Of a DNA stretch of 61,889 nt, positions 30,316 to 39,000 are shown piece by piece. Location: assembly GCA_046348585.1 (NCBI GenBank), contig JAXMDZ010000018.1:1-61889 (forward strand), written 5' to 3'. The stretch's first letter is position 1, and every line of letters begins with the position of its first letter. A program made the position numbers and the translations under genes. Origin of the DNA: JADZAI01 sp046348585 (lineage in GTDB: Bacteria > Pseudomonadota > Alphaproteobacteria > Micropepsales > Micropepsaceae). The notes beneath the pieces are model-generated. The model ran no database searches, was not told the origin of the DNA, and saw only the letters and a list, made by a program, of their open reading frames with translations.

Positions 30316-31383
30316 TTACGACCTCGATCGTTGACGCATGATGAACCCGATGATCTGGGCCACCGCCTTGTAGTGCTCGGCCGGAATCTCGCCGTCCACG
30401 TCGACCGCCGCGTAAAGGGCGCGGGCGAGGGGCGGATTCTCGACCACCGGCACCTTGCTTTCGACCGCCAGTTCGCGGATGCGCAACGCCAGCGCATCGA
30501 CGCCCTTGGCCACGCATCTGGGCGCCGACATCGCGCCCGACTCATATTTCAGCGCTACAGCGTAGTGCGTCGGGTTGGTCACCACCACCGTCGCCGTCGG
30601 CACCGCCGCCATCATGCGCTTGCGGCCGCGCTCCATGCGGATCTGGCGGATCTTCATCTTGACCAGCGGATCGCCTTCCGACTGCTTCATTTCATCGCGG
30701 ATTTCCTGCTTGCTCATCCGCATCCGGCGCATGAACGACAGGCGCTGCCAGAACCAGTCGATGGCCGCGAAGATCGCCACCACCATCAGCACCGCGCCCA
30801 GCATCCGGGCGGTCATGGAGAGCGTCGCCGCCCCGGTCGCCCTCGGGTCGGCGTCGACGAGACTGACGACCGCGCTGTGATCGGGCCACACAGCCCACAC
30901 CGCCGCCGCCCCGGCGCTGATGACCTTGATCAGCCCCTTGACGAAATTGACCAGCGACTCGCCGCCGAACAGGCGCGCGAAGCCCTTGCCGGGCGACAGC
31001 TTGGAGAGGTCGATCTTCATCCGCTCGGCGGTGAAGAGCAGCGGCGCCTGCACCAGATTGCCGCCGATCGCCGCCGCCAGCATCAAAAGGAACGGCAGCC
31101 CGAGGATGACCGCCAGCGCCGCCGCCACCTGCCAGGCGAGGCCGAGCAGGCCCCCGGCCGTGGCGTCCATCGCTTGCGGGGCGGCGATGAAGGCGGTGAA
31201 GCGGTCCATGAAGGCCTTGCCGGCCTCGCCGCCCCACACGACGATCGCGAAGGTCGCCGCGCTCAAGGTCGCGAAGGTCACGACGTCCTGACTTCGGGGG
31301 ACCTCGCCGCGGTCGCGCGCATCCTGCAATCGTTTCTGTGTGGGATCTTCCGTTCTTTGGGCGTCGTCGTTTTCCTCGGCCAT
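30316..31383 (-). CDS. flhB: Flagellar export apparatus protein FlhB
   Basis: 355 residues. Starts with the usual DDAQRTEDPTQKRLQDARDRGEVPRSQDVV, has four membrane helices (to about residue 215), and a cytosolic domain with the autocleavage site NPTH (VVVTNPTHYAVALKYESG). FlhB sets the export switch from hook to filament substrates. It is the last gene of the leftward flgB-flgC-fliE-fliQ-fliR-flhB operon, 3 bases after fliR. Confidence 0.96.
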   Translation of the reverse strand: MAEENDDAQRTEDPTQKRLQDARDRGEVPRSQDVVTFATLSAATFAIVVWGGEAGKAFMDRFTAFIAAPQAMDATAGGLLGLAWQVAAALAVILGLPFLLMLAAAIGGNLVQAPLLFTAERMKIDLSKLSPGKGFARLFGGESLVNFVKGLIKVISAGAAAVWAVWPDHSAVVSLVDADPRATGAATLSMTARMLGAVLMVVAIFAAIDWFWQRLSFMRRMRMSKQEIRDEMKQSEGDPLVKMKIRQIRMERGRKRMMAAVPTATVVVTNPTHYAVALKYESGAMSAPRCVAKGVDALALRIRELAVESKVPVVENPPLARALYAAVDVDGEIPAEHYKAVAQIIGFIMRQRSRS

Positions 31384-31386
31384 GGA

Positions 31387-32160
31387 TCAGCGCACCAGGC
31401 CCGCGAAGGAATCGACGAAGCGATCGAGGAAGACCTGCATCATCAGGCCGATCAGCAGCATCAGCAGCCCGAACCCGCCCATGATCGAGAGCGGCATCGA
31501 GATGAAGAAGACCTGGAACTGCGGCATCATCTTCGCGACGACGCCGAGGCCCGCATAGAAGACGAGGCTGATCACCAGGAACGGCGCGGACAGCTCGATC
31601 CCCAGAAGGAAGCTCGACGAGACGAAGCGGACGACCAGCTCCAGGAAGCCGCTGACCGGCGGCGGCGACCCCGGCACAAAGATGTCGTAGGAGCGGAAGA
31701 TGCCGTCGAAGAGGATGGCGTGGCCGCCGGTGATGAACAGCATCAAGATGCCCATCGTCACCAGGAAGGTCGAAACGATCGCGCCGTGGGAGCCCTGGGT
31801 CGGATCGACCGCGATGGCGAAGCCGAGGCCGGTCTGGAGGGCGATCACATTGCCCGCCACGTTGAGCGAGGTCAGCAGCAGCCGCGCCGCGAGGCCGATC
31901 GACAGGCCGACCAGCGTCTCGGTCCCGGTCAGCAGGAACAGCGTGCCGCCGTCGGCGGGCAGCGCCGGCAGACGCCCGGCCAGCGGGGCGGTCAGCAGGA
32001 ACGAGACGGCGAGCGCGAGGCCGAGGCGGAAGCGGGTCGAGACGAAGCCCTCGCCGATCCCCGGAAACACCATCAACAGCGCCCCCAGCCGCGCGAAGAT
32101 CAGCAGGAATGCGAAGATCTGCTGCGGCAGCAGGCTGTCGAGAAGGGGGATGCCAGGCAC
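31387..32160 (-). CDS. fliR: Flagellar export apparatus protein FliR
   Basis: 257 residues, six membrane helices, N-terminus LPQQIFAFLLIFARLGALLMVFPGIG, and the family motif TFLVTMGILMLFITGGHAIL. Part of the FliPQR export gate in the inner membrane. It starts 10 bases after fliQ. Confidence 0.95.
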   Translation of the reverse strand: MPGIPLLDSLLPQQIFAFLLIFARLGALLMVFPGIGEGFVSTRFRLGLALAVSFLLTAPLAGRLPALPADGGTLFLLTGTETLVGLSIGLAARLLLTSLNVAGNVIALQTGLGFAIAVDPTQGSHGAIVSTFLVTMGILMLFITGGHAILFDGIFRSYDIFVPGSPPPVSGFLELVVRFVSSSFLLGIELSAPFLVISLVFYAGLGVVAKMMPQFQVFFISMPLSIMGGFGLLMLLIGLMMQVFLDRFVDSFAGLVR

Positions 32161-32170
32161 CGCGCCGCGC

Positions 32171-32434
32171 CTAGTGCGAGCCGATGCGCGCGAAGATGTC
32201 CGTCATGTAGGAACCCATCTGCTGCGCCATGAACGGCATCATGAGCAGCAGGACGAGGAACACCGCGACGATCTTCGGCACGAAGACGATGGTCGCCTCC
32301 TGAATCTGGGTCAGCGCCTGAAGCACGCCGATCACCGTGCCGACGACGAGCGCCACCAGCATCACCGGCCCCGCCACCATCAGCAGCGTCCAGATCGAGA
32401 TTCTCGCGATGTCGAGCGCTTCTGCGCCTGTCAT
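32171..32434 (-). CDS. fliQ: Flagellar export apparatus protein FliQ
   Basis: 87 residues with two hydrophobic helices (ISIWTLLMVAGPVMLVALVVG and EATIVFVPKIVAVFLVLLL) and the linker GVLQALTQIQE, all characteristic of FliQ. Export gate subunit with FliP and FliR. Confidence 0.95.
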   Translation of the reverse strand: MTGAEALDIARISIWTLLMVAGPVMLVALVVGTVIGVLQALTQIQEATIVFVPKIVAVFLVLLLMMPFMAQQMGSYMTDIFARIGSH

Positions 32435-32468
32435 GCCTGGCCCTTCCGGCCTTGACCCGCGGCCGCCG

Positions 32469-32780
32469 TCAGATCGGCATCCGCATGATTTCCTGATAGG
32501 CGGTGATCACCCGGTCGCGCAGCGAGATGACGGTCTCCAGCGTGGTTTCGGCGTTGGCGACCGCGGTCACCACGTCGACCAGTTCGGCCTTGCCGGCGGC
32601 GCTGGCGTTCATCGCGGCCTCGCCCGCCTTGGTGGTCTTGACCGCGTCCTCGATGGTCGAGGACAGCACGTCGCCGAAGCCGCCGGAAGCCGCGACCGGC
32701 GCGGCGGGCGCGCCCGCCCCGGCGTCGGCCTTGGGCGTCGCCGAATAGGCCCTCAGCGCCGTCGCGATATCGATCGCCAT
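32469..32780 (-). CDS. fliE: Flagellar hook-basal body protein FliE
   Basis: 103 residues. The C-terminal half (AGKAELVDVVTAVANAETTLETVISLRDRVITAYQEIMRMPI) is the FliE signature. FliE joins the MS ring to the proximal rod and is needed before rod proteins are exported. The N-terminal part is an alanine/proline-rich linker. It follows flgC by 11 bases. Confidence 0.95.
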   Translation of the reverse strand: MAIDIATALRAYSATPKADAGAGAPAAPVAASGGFGDVLSSTIEDAVKTTKAGEAAMNASAAGKAELVDVVTAVANAETTLETVISLRDRVITAYQEIMRMPI

Positions 32781-32791
32781 GTCCTACTCCC

Positions 32792-33205
32792 TCAGCCGCG
32801 GCGCAGCAGGTCGAGCGTGCGGGCCATCATGGTCCGCGCCGCGTCGATGACGTTGAGGTTCGCCTCGTAGGCCCGCTGCGCCTCGCGCATGTCAGTCATC
32901 TCGATCAGCGGATTGACGTTGGGCATCGTCACATAGCCCTGTTCGTTCGCCGCCGGATGGCCGGGGTTGTACTGAAGGCGGAAGTCGGAATTGTCGCGCG
33001 CCACCTTGCCGACCTCCACCACGTTCGCGCCGGTCGCCTCGTCCACCGCCTCGCGGAAGGTGACGATCTGGCGGCGATAGGGCTGGCCGTCCGCGCCGGC
33101 GGCGGTCGAGCTGGCGTTGGCGATGTTCTCGGCGATGATGCGCATGCGGTCGCTCTGCACGCGCATCCCGCTCGCCGCCGTCGCCATCGACTTGTCGATA
33201 TCCAT
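32792..33205 (-). CDS. flgC: Flagellar basal-body rod protein FlgC
   Basis: 137 residues. N-terminal rod box DKSMATAASGMRVQSDRMRIIAENIANASS and C-terminal TMPNVNPLIEMTDMREAQRAYEANLNVIDAARTMMARTLDLLR. Proximal rod component, exported by the flagellar apparatus without a Sec signal. Confidence 0.96.
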   Translation of the reverse strand: MDIDKSMATAASGMRVQSDRMRIIAENIANASSTAAGADGQPYRRQIVTFREAVDEATGANVVEVGKVARDNSDFRLQYNPGHPAANEQGYVTMPNVNPLIEMTDMREAQRAYEANLNVIDAARTMMARTLDLLRRG

Positions 33206-33217
33206 GCTTCGCGCTCC

Positions 33218-33613
33218 TTACCGCTGCCCGCCGGCCGCCAGACGGATCATGTTCAGCGCCTTGCGGTAGAGTTGGGTGACCGTCGCGTAGTCCATCTGGA
33301 CCGACGAGACCTTCATCATCTGGTCTTCCAGATTGACCGAATTGCCGTTGGGCGTGGATTCGGAACCCGGCATCTCGCGGACGCGGAAGCCGCCCACGTC
33401 CGAAGCCGGCAGCGCGAAGTGCCGGGGATCGGTGGTCCGCAGGCCGCCCTCTCCGGCCGCCATCGCCGCGAAGTCGGGCGCTTCCACGTCCTTCGCCTCG
33501 TAGCCGGGGGTATTGGCGTTGGCGACGTTCTCGGCCAGCACGCTCTGGCGGGCCGTCAGGAACGACAGACGCTCGCGCATGGTCTCGAACAGCGGCAGCT
33601 TGGTGATGTCCAT
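33218..33613 (-). CDS. flgB: Flagellar basal-body rod protein FlgB
   Basis: 131 residues. Rod motif ARQSVLAENVANANTPGYEAKDV near residues 22-45, then a variable middle and the C-terminal GNSVNLEDQMMKVSSVQMDYATVTQLYRKALNMIRLA. First gene of the leftward operon; its promoter region holds a CCGGCA-N5-TGCCGG palindrome next to CtrA-like sites, shared with divergent fliO. Confidence 0.95.
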   Translation of the reverse strand: MDITKLPLFETMRERLSFLTARQSVLAENVANANTPGYEAKDVEAPDFAAMAAGEGGLRTTDPRHFALPASDVGGFRVREMPGSESTPNGNSVNLEDQMMKVSSVQMDYATVTQLYRKALNMIRLAAGGQR

Positions 33614-33638
33614 CGGCGCATTCCGCGGCGCGCTATGG

Positions 33639-33670
33639 TTGACGCGCCATTAACCGGCAGAATGTGCCGG
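33639..33670 (-). promoter_or_regulatory. Composite CtrA-like and FlbD-like site upstream of flgB
   Basis: TTGA-N7-TTAA (33639-33653, one mismatch to the CtrA consensus TTAA-N7-TTAA) directly abuts the palindrome CCGGCA-GAATG-TGCCGG (33654-33670). The palindrome recurs upstream of fliL, flgF and flgI and resembles the ftr elements bound by FlbD in Caulobacter. The order relative to the gene is palindrome, CtrA-like site, ATG. Confidence 0.6.
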
Positions 33671-33720
33671 GGGCGGTTAATCGACCCTTAAGACTGGTGA
33701 ACGCCGCCCGTTAATCACCC

Positions 33721-33736
33721 TTAACGCGCCATTAAC
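33721..33736 (+). promoter_or_regulatory. CtrA-type binding site upstream of fliO-fliP
   Basis: TTAACGCGCCATTAAC matches TTAA-N7-TTAA exactly, 54 bp before the fliO ATG. Extra TTAA half sites with 6-bp spacing lie on both sides. CtrA activates class II flagellar genes, and its kinase gene cckA is 3.5 kb away. Confidence 0.6.
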
Positions 33737-33789
33737 CCTCGTTAACCAAGTCTCTCGCCATCGCGGCCCGACGCCGCGCACGGGACGCC

Positions 33790-34074
33790 ATGGACATCGA
33801 CTCCCTCATCCGGCTGGCCGCCGCGCTCGGCGCGGTCCTCGGCCTCGTGCTGCTGGCGGCCTGGGCGATGCGGCGCTTCGGGCTCGGCGGGCTGGCGGTC
33901 GCGGCGTCCGGTCCGGCGAAGCGGCTGTCGGTGGTCGAGGCGCGCCCGCTCGACGCCCGCCGCCAGCTCCTGCTGCTGCGCCGCGACGACGTGGAGCATC
34001 TGGTGATCCTGTCGGCGGCCGGCGAGACGGTGATCGAGACCGGCATCCCCGCCCGCCGCGAGGATGCGCTGTGA
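33790..34074 (+). CDS. fliO: Flagellar biosynthetic protein FliO
   Basis: 94 residues. One N-terminal membrane helix (LIRLAAALGAVLGLVLLAAWAM), then the short cytosolic domain KRLSVVEARPLDARRQLLLLRRDDVEHLVILSAAGETVIETGI, which is the FliO pattern. FliO is a scaffold for FliP assembly. Overlaps the fliP start by 4 bases. Confidence 0.88.
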   Translation: MDIDSLIRLAAALGAVLGLVLLAAWAMRRFGLGGLAVAASGPAKRLSVVEARPLDARRQLLLLRRDDVEHLVILSAAGETVIETGIPARREDAL

Positions 34075-34802
34075 CCCCGGCGCGCTGGATCGCCCTCGGC
34101 CTGTGGGCAGGCGCGCTGGCCGGGGCCGCCGCCGCACAGTCGGTGACGCTCGATTTCGGCACCGGCGACGGGCTGACGGGCCGCATCGTCCAGCTCGTGC
34201 TGCTGGTGACGCTGCTCTCGGTCGCGCCCTCGATCCTCATCATGGCGTCGAGCTTCGTGCGCATCGTCGTGGTGCTGTCGCTGCTGCGCACCGCCATCGG
34301 CCTTCAGCAGAGCCCGCCCAACGCGGTCATCGTCAGCCTGGCGCTGTTCCTCACCGCCTTCATCATGGCCAATCCGCTGAAGCAGGCCTGGGACGAGGGC
34401 GTGCGCCCGATGATGAACGACGAGGTGTCGATGGAGGAGGGCTTCAACCGCACCGCCGCGCCGATCGCCGCCTTCATGCTGACCCATACGCGCCAGGACG
34501 ATCTGGCGATGTTCTTCGACCTCGCCAAGCAGACCCCGCCCGCGACGGCGGCCGAGACGCCGCTCAACGTACTGGTCCCCGCCTTCATGATCAGCGAGCT
34601 GAGGCGGGCCTTCGAGATCGGCTTCATGATCTTCCTGCCGTTCCTCATCATCGACCTGGTGGTTTCGTCGCTGCTGATGTCGATGGGCATGATGATGCTG
34701 CCGCCGGTAACGATCTCGCTGCCCTTCAAGCTGATCTTCTTCGTGCTGGTGGACGGCTGGCGGCTGATCGTCGGCGCCCTCGCCTCCAGCTACGGGATGT
34801 AG
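34071..34802 (+). CDS. fliP: Flagellar export apparatus protein FliP
   Basis: 243 residues. Cleavable signal peptide (to about AAAAQS), then the FliP motifs LVTLLSVAPSILIMASSFVRIVVVLSLLRTAIGLQQSPPNAVI, LVPAFMISELRRAFEIGFMIFLPFLIIDLVVSSLLMSMGMMMLPP and SLPFKLIFFVLVDGWRLI. Core of the export gate. It is split from fliQR-flhB, which are read from the opposite strand. Confidence 0.97.
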   Translation: MTPARWIALGLWAGALAGAAAAQSVTLDFGTGDGLTGRIVQLVLLVTLLSVAPSILIMASSFVRIVVVLSLLRTAIGLQQSPPNAVIVSLALFLTAFIMANPLKQAWDEGVRPMMNDEVSMEEGFNRTAAPIAAFMLTHTRQDDLAMFFDLAKQTPPATAAETPLNVLVPAFMISELRRAFEIGFMIFLPFLIIDLVVSSLLMSMGMMMLPPVTISLPFKLIFFVLVDGWRLIVGALASSYGM

Positions 34803-34839
34803 GGGCCGCGCCCGGACCGGGAAGCGGCGCGGCGAAGCG

Positions 34840-35193
34840 CTAGGCGAACAGCGCCGCGTAAAGCTCGGGCTTGAAGCCGACCAGCATGTCCTTGCCTGCG
34901 ATCAGCACGGGGCGCTTGATCATGCCAGGCTGGGCCAGCATCAGCTTCACCGCCCTGGCGGCGGTGAGGTTCGCCTTGTCGGCGTCGCCCAGCGCGCGAA
35001 AGGTGGTGCCGGCGCGGTTGAGGATCGTCTCCCACCCTGCCCGTTCGACCCAGCCCTCCAACGTCGCCTTGTCGAGACCCGCCTTCCGGTAGTCGTGAAA
35101 CGCGTGCGCCACATTGTGCGCGTCGAGCCAGGCGCGCGCCTTCTTCATCGTGTCGCAGTTGGGAATGCCGTAGATCGTGACCGTTCGCGCCAT
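34840..35193 (-). CDS. ArsC/Spx family reductase-like protein (YffB-type)
   Basis: 117 residues. Thioredoxin-like ArsC fold with IYGIPNCDTMKKARAWLDAHNV (cysteine at 13) and MIKRPVLIAGKDMLVGFKPELY. The arsenate reductase R-x-R catalytic set is not clearly present, so it fits the YffB/Spx-like glutathione-linked group better than true arsenate reductases. Single gene, convergent with fliP; not part of the flagellar set. Confidence 0.82.
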   Translation of the reverse strand: MARTVTIYGIPNCDTMKKARAWLDAHNVAHAFHDYRKAGLDKATLEGWVERAGWETILNRAGTTFRALGDADKANLTAARAVKLMLAQPGMIKRPVLIAGKDMLVGFKPELYAALFA

Positions 35194-35291
35194 GCACGCC
35201 TGATGGCACGATTCGCCGCATCGGCGGCACTTCTACGGCTCCCCGCCCCGGCCTATGGTCCACCCGCAGAAGGAAGACGGGAGGGTGCGTC

Positions 35292-36062
35292 ATGGATCTG
35301 GGTCTGAAGGGAAAGAAGGCGGTGGTTCTGGGCGGGACGCGCGGCATCGGCCGCGCCATCGTCGAGACGCTCATCGCCGACGGCGCGCATGTCGCGCTGT
35401 GCGCGCGCAACGCCGAACAGGTGGCCGAAACGGTCGCCGCGCTGAAGGCGCAGGGCGCGACCGTCACCGGCGGCGCGGTGGATATCGTGGACGCGGCCGC
35501 GCTCACGGACTGGATCGGCCGGGCGGCCGGCGAACTCGGCGGCATCGACATCCTGGTCTCGAACGCCGGCGCGATGGCGCAGGGCAACACGCGCGAGGCC
35601 TGGGAAGCGAACCTGAGGCTGGACGTGCTGGGCGGCGCGGTGGCGGCGTTCGACGCGGCGCGGCCCCATCTGGAGAAGGCGGCGGCCGGGGGCGATGCCG
35701 CCTTCATCATCATTTCCTCGGTCTCGGCCGCGGAGAGCGACCGCGCCGACAGCTACGGTCCGATCAAGGCGGCGCTGATCCATCTCGCCAAGGGCATGGC
35801 GCGGCAATACGCAAAGAAGGGCGTGCGCGTGAACGTCGTCTCACCCGGCACGGTCTATTTCAAGGGCGGCGTCTGGAACTGGATCGAGGAGAACCAGCCG
35901 GAGGTGTTCAAGGGCGCGATGGAGCGCAATCCGACGGGCCGCATGGCGACGCCGCAGGACATCGCCAACGCGGCGGTGTTCCTCGCCAGCCCCGCCTCGT
36001 CGTTCACGACCGGAATTAACCTGCTGGTCGACGGCGCGATCTCGCGGCGGGTCAACTTCTAG
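35292..36062 (+). CDS. Short-chain dehydrogenase/reductase
   Basis: 256 residues. NAD(P)-binding GGTRGIGRAIVE at the N-terminus, NAG at about residue 95, catalytic S-x-Y-xxx-K in SVSAAESDRADSYGPIKAALIHLAKG, and the closing TGINLLVDGA. Classical SDR. Substrate unknown. Its stop overlaps the stop of the convergent large TPR protein by 4 bases. Confidence 0.85.
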   Translation: MDLGLKGKKAVVLGGTRGIGRAIVETLIADGAHVALCARNAEQVAETVAALKAQGATVTGGAVDIVDAAALTDWIGRAAGELGGIDILVSNAGAMAQGNTREAWEANLRLDVLGGAVAAFDAARPHLEKAAAGGDAAFIIISSVSAAESDRADSYGPIKAALIHLAKGMARQYAKKGVRVNVVSPGTVYFKGGVWNWIEENQPEVFKGAMERNPTGRMATPQDIANAAVFLASPASSFTTGINLLVDGAISRRVNF

Positions 36063-39000
36063 CGCGCGTTCTCGGCCGTCCCCGGCGCGGGGCGGCCGAG
36101 CCCGAGGCTCTGCAGGAAGGCGTCGAGCGTGTCGGTCGTGGCGATCGCCTTGGCGGTGTCGCGGAAGGCGACGCCCGAGGGATCGACCGCGCGGGTGATG
36201 ACCTCGAAGGCCGCCGCTTCCGGCGTCTCGGCCATCGGCACCACGAAGCGGCGGCGCAGCCCGTCGAGGCCCGGCTTGTCGTCGGCCATCGTGTAGGCGA
36301 CGGCGGCGCGCATCACGTCATAGCGTTCTTCGGCGTCGAGCGGCTTCGGATCGGTTTCCCGCCCGGCGATCAGGATCTCGACGGCGGCCGCCGTCTCGAC
36401 CCAGCGCGAGGCCGACCACAGCACGTCGGCGCGCAGCCGCCGCGCCTCGGGCGTGTCGTCCTGCTCGAAGGAGTCGAGCGCGGCGTCGTATTGCTTCAGA
36501 TCGCTGAGCGCCCGCCCTGCCAGCAGACGGCGCTGGGCGGCGAGATCGTCGGGCAGGCGCGTCTGGGCCGACGTCCTCAGCGCCACCAGCGCCTTCTCGG
36601 GCTTGCGATCCATCAGATAGACCGCCGCCAGCTTGGCCGCGATCTGCGCCTTGGCGACGCCGTCGAGGCGGCGATCGACCTGGTGCTGGAGCAGTTCGGC
36701 CGCCTGCTCCAGCAGGTCGACCGCGATCAGCCGGTCGGCGAGACGGCGCACCATCTCGTCGCCCAGCGTGCCGATGGGGGTCAGCTCCTTGAAGTCGTAA
36801 TAGAGCCCGAGCGCCTGGATGGGCGGCAGCGCGTCGGCCTTGCCGTGCAGGAAGAGATCCTCGAACACGGCCGACATCTCCAGCCCGATCCGCCGCGTCT
36901 CCTCCTGATTGGGAAAGCCGAGCACCGCGGCCCGCAGCGTCTGAAGGCCGTCGCGGTAGTCGCCGGCGGCGATCTGGAGGCTGCCGAGCCTATGCAGAAC
37001 AGTGAGTTCCAGCGCATCGCCACGCCATTGCCAGCGCAGTTCGTCGAGCGCCTTGATGGCTTCCGGCGCCTTCAGCGCGCCGGTTTGCTCCTTGAGCACG
37101 ATTTCGGCGAGCGTCGCGCGCACCGCGAGCGGCCGGTAGCCGGCCTCGCGCACCTCGGCGAAGAGCCGCAGCGCCTCGGCGTCGCGCTTCAGCCGCTGCG
37201 CCAGTTCGCCGCGCAGCAATTCGGCCTCCAGCGCCACGCCGCGCGGCACCCCGTCCTTCGGCACCGCCGCCAGCATCCGCTCGGCGACGTCGACCGCGTT
37301 GGTTTCGACCGCGCCGCGCGCCCCGGCGACGCGGAAGCGCCCCTGCCAGTCGGCGCGGAACGAGGCGATGGCCGCCTCGCCCTCGACCGCCGCGTCGCGC
37401 GCCGCGCCCCATTCGCCGAGCGCCGCATGGCCGACGGCACGGAACAATTGCGCCGCCGGATCGTCGTCGAGGCTGGCCGATCCCAGATCGTCCATCGCCA
37501 GCGCCGGACGGTCGAGCAGCAGCAGCGCCGCCCCGCGCAGCGCCCGGAAGGCCGGATCGCCGACGATCGCCTCGTCGTCGCGGACCATCAGCTGCAACAT
37601 GCCGAGCGCCTCCGCGCCCAGATCGTGCGCCAGATAGAAGCGCGCGAGGTCGAGCCGCGCGTGTTCGATATTGGAGCCTTCCGGGTCGATGGCGTTGACG
37701 AGGCGGCTGCGCTCTTCCAAGAAGTCGCCCTCGCCCGCCCAGGCCTCGAACTCCATCGCCGCCGGCCGCGCCATGTCGCCCAGCGCCTCGCGCTCGGGCG
37801 CGTAGTCCGACACCGTTCCGGCCGACAGCGTGAGGCCGCCCGGCGAGGCGATCAGCACTTCCTGCTCGTCGGGCGTCACGGTGAGGTCGTCCACGAAGGG
37901 ACGGATCACCAGGCCCTGGGCCGACGAGTCGGCGGCGAAATCGACATAGCTGCGCGCGCCGATCACCCCTTGCGGCTCACCCGAGGCGGGCACGACGATC
38001 AGCCGTTCGCCGCTCGCCGGATCGGTCATCTCGATGGGAGCCGCCGCCCCGGTCATCGTGGCGCGCGCCTTGGCCGGGCCGACCGTGCGCGCGTCGCGCA
38101 GCAGCGCGATGGGACGGGGCGGTTCGAGCGGATCGGGCGACAGCGTCGCGGTCCAGGCCCCGCCGCGCTGTCCGGCGGTCAGCGCATGGGTGCCCGCAAG
38201 GCCGATCTCGACGATGGTCGCGCCGCCCTCGTGGCGCACGACGGCCGAGGTCACGATGTCGATGTTTTCCTTCTGGATCGCCCCGGCGTCGATCGCCGCC
38301 TCGCCCGGCAGGACGATGAAGGCGGTCGAACCGCGCTTGAACATCGCGGCCGGGCGGTTGACGAGCACCGGCAGCAGAAGATCGATCTCGTTGCGCGAGC
38401 GGGTGGCCGCGAAGGCGGGCGGCTCGGCGGGCAGGGCTTCGGCCGTCTCGGCGTCATGCCCTTCTTCGTGCCCTTCGCCATGCCCATCGGCGGGCGCGCC
38501 GTCATGGGCGTCCGCATGCGCGTCCTCATGGCCCGGCTCGGCCGCGTCGCCGTGCCCCTCGCCTTCGGCCGCCGCGTGTTCGCTCTCGTGTCCCGCCGCG
38601 TCCGCAGGCTCGGCCGTCTCGTGCCCGGCATCGGGGCTTTCCGGCTCATGCGCGGGCGGCTCTGCGGCGTGTTCGTCCGCGTGCTCGCCGGCGACTTCGT
38701 GCGCGCCGTCCTCATGCGCCGCGTCGGGCTTGGCCTCATCCGGCTTCGCTTCGTCCGGCTTGGGATCGTCGGGCTTGGCCTCGCCGGGTTTCGCCTCGTC
38801 GGGCTTGGCTTCGGCGTGCGCCTCTTCCGGCTTCGCCTCGCCATGCGCCTCTTCCGGCTTGGCTTCGGCGGGCGGCGGCTCCTCGTGACCCGCCGCGGCG
38901 TCTTCGGGCTTCGGCTCGTCATGGGCCGGCTCGGGCGCGGCGGCCGCCGCGATCTCCTCCGGCACCACGATCTCGGTGTCGCCGTCCTTGTCGTTGGCCG

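Noticed and set aside
28102..32232. Long open frame on the plus strand opposite cckA, flhB and fliR
   Set aside because: Antisense shadow of three well-supported genes; low-complexity translation rich in Arg, His and Gln.
33654..33670. Reading the flagellar palindrome as a sigma-54 promoter (GGCAC...TGC)
   Set aside because: The GG to GC distance is 8, not 10, and the element is symmetric, so an activator site fits better.
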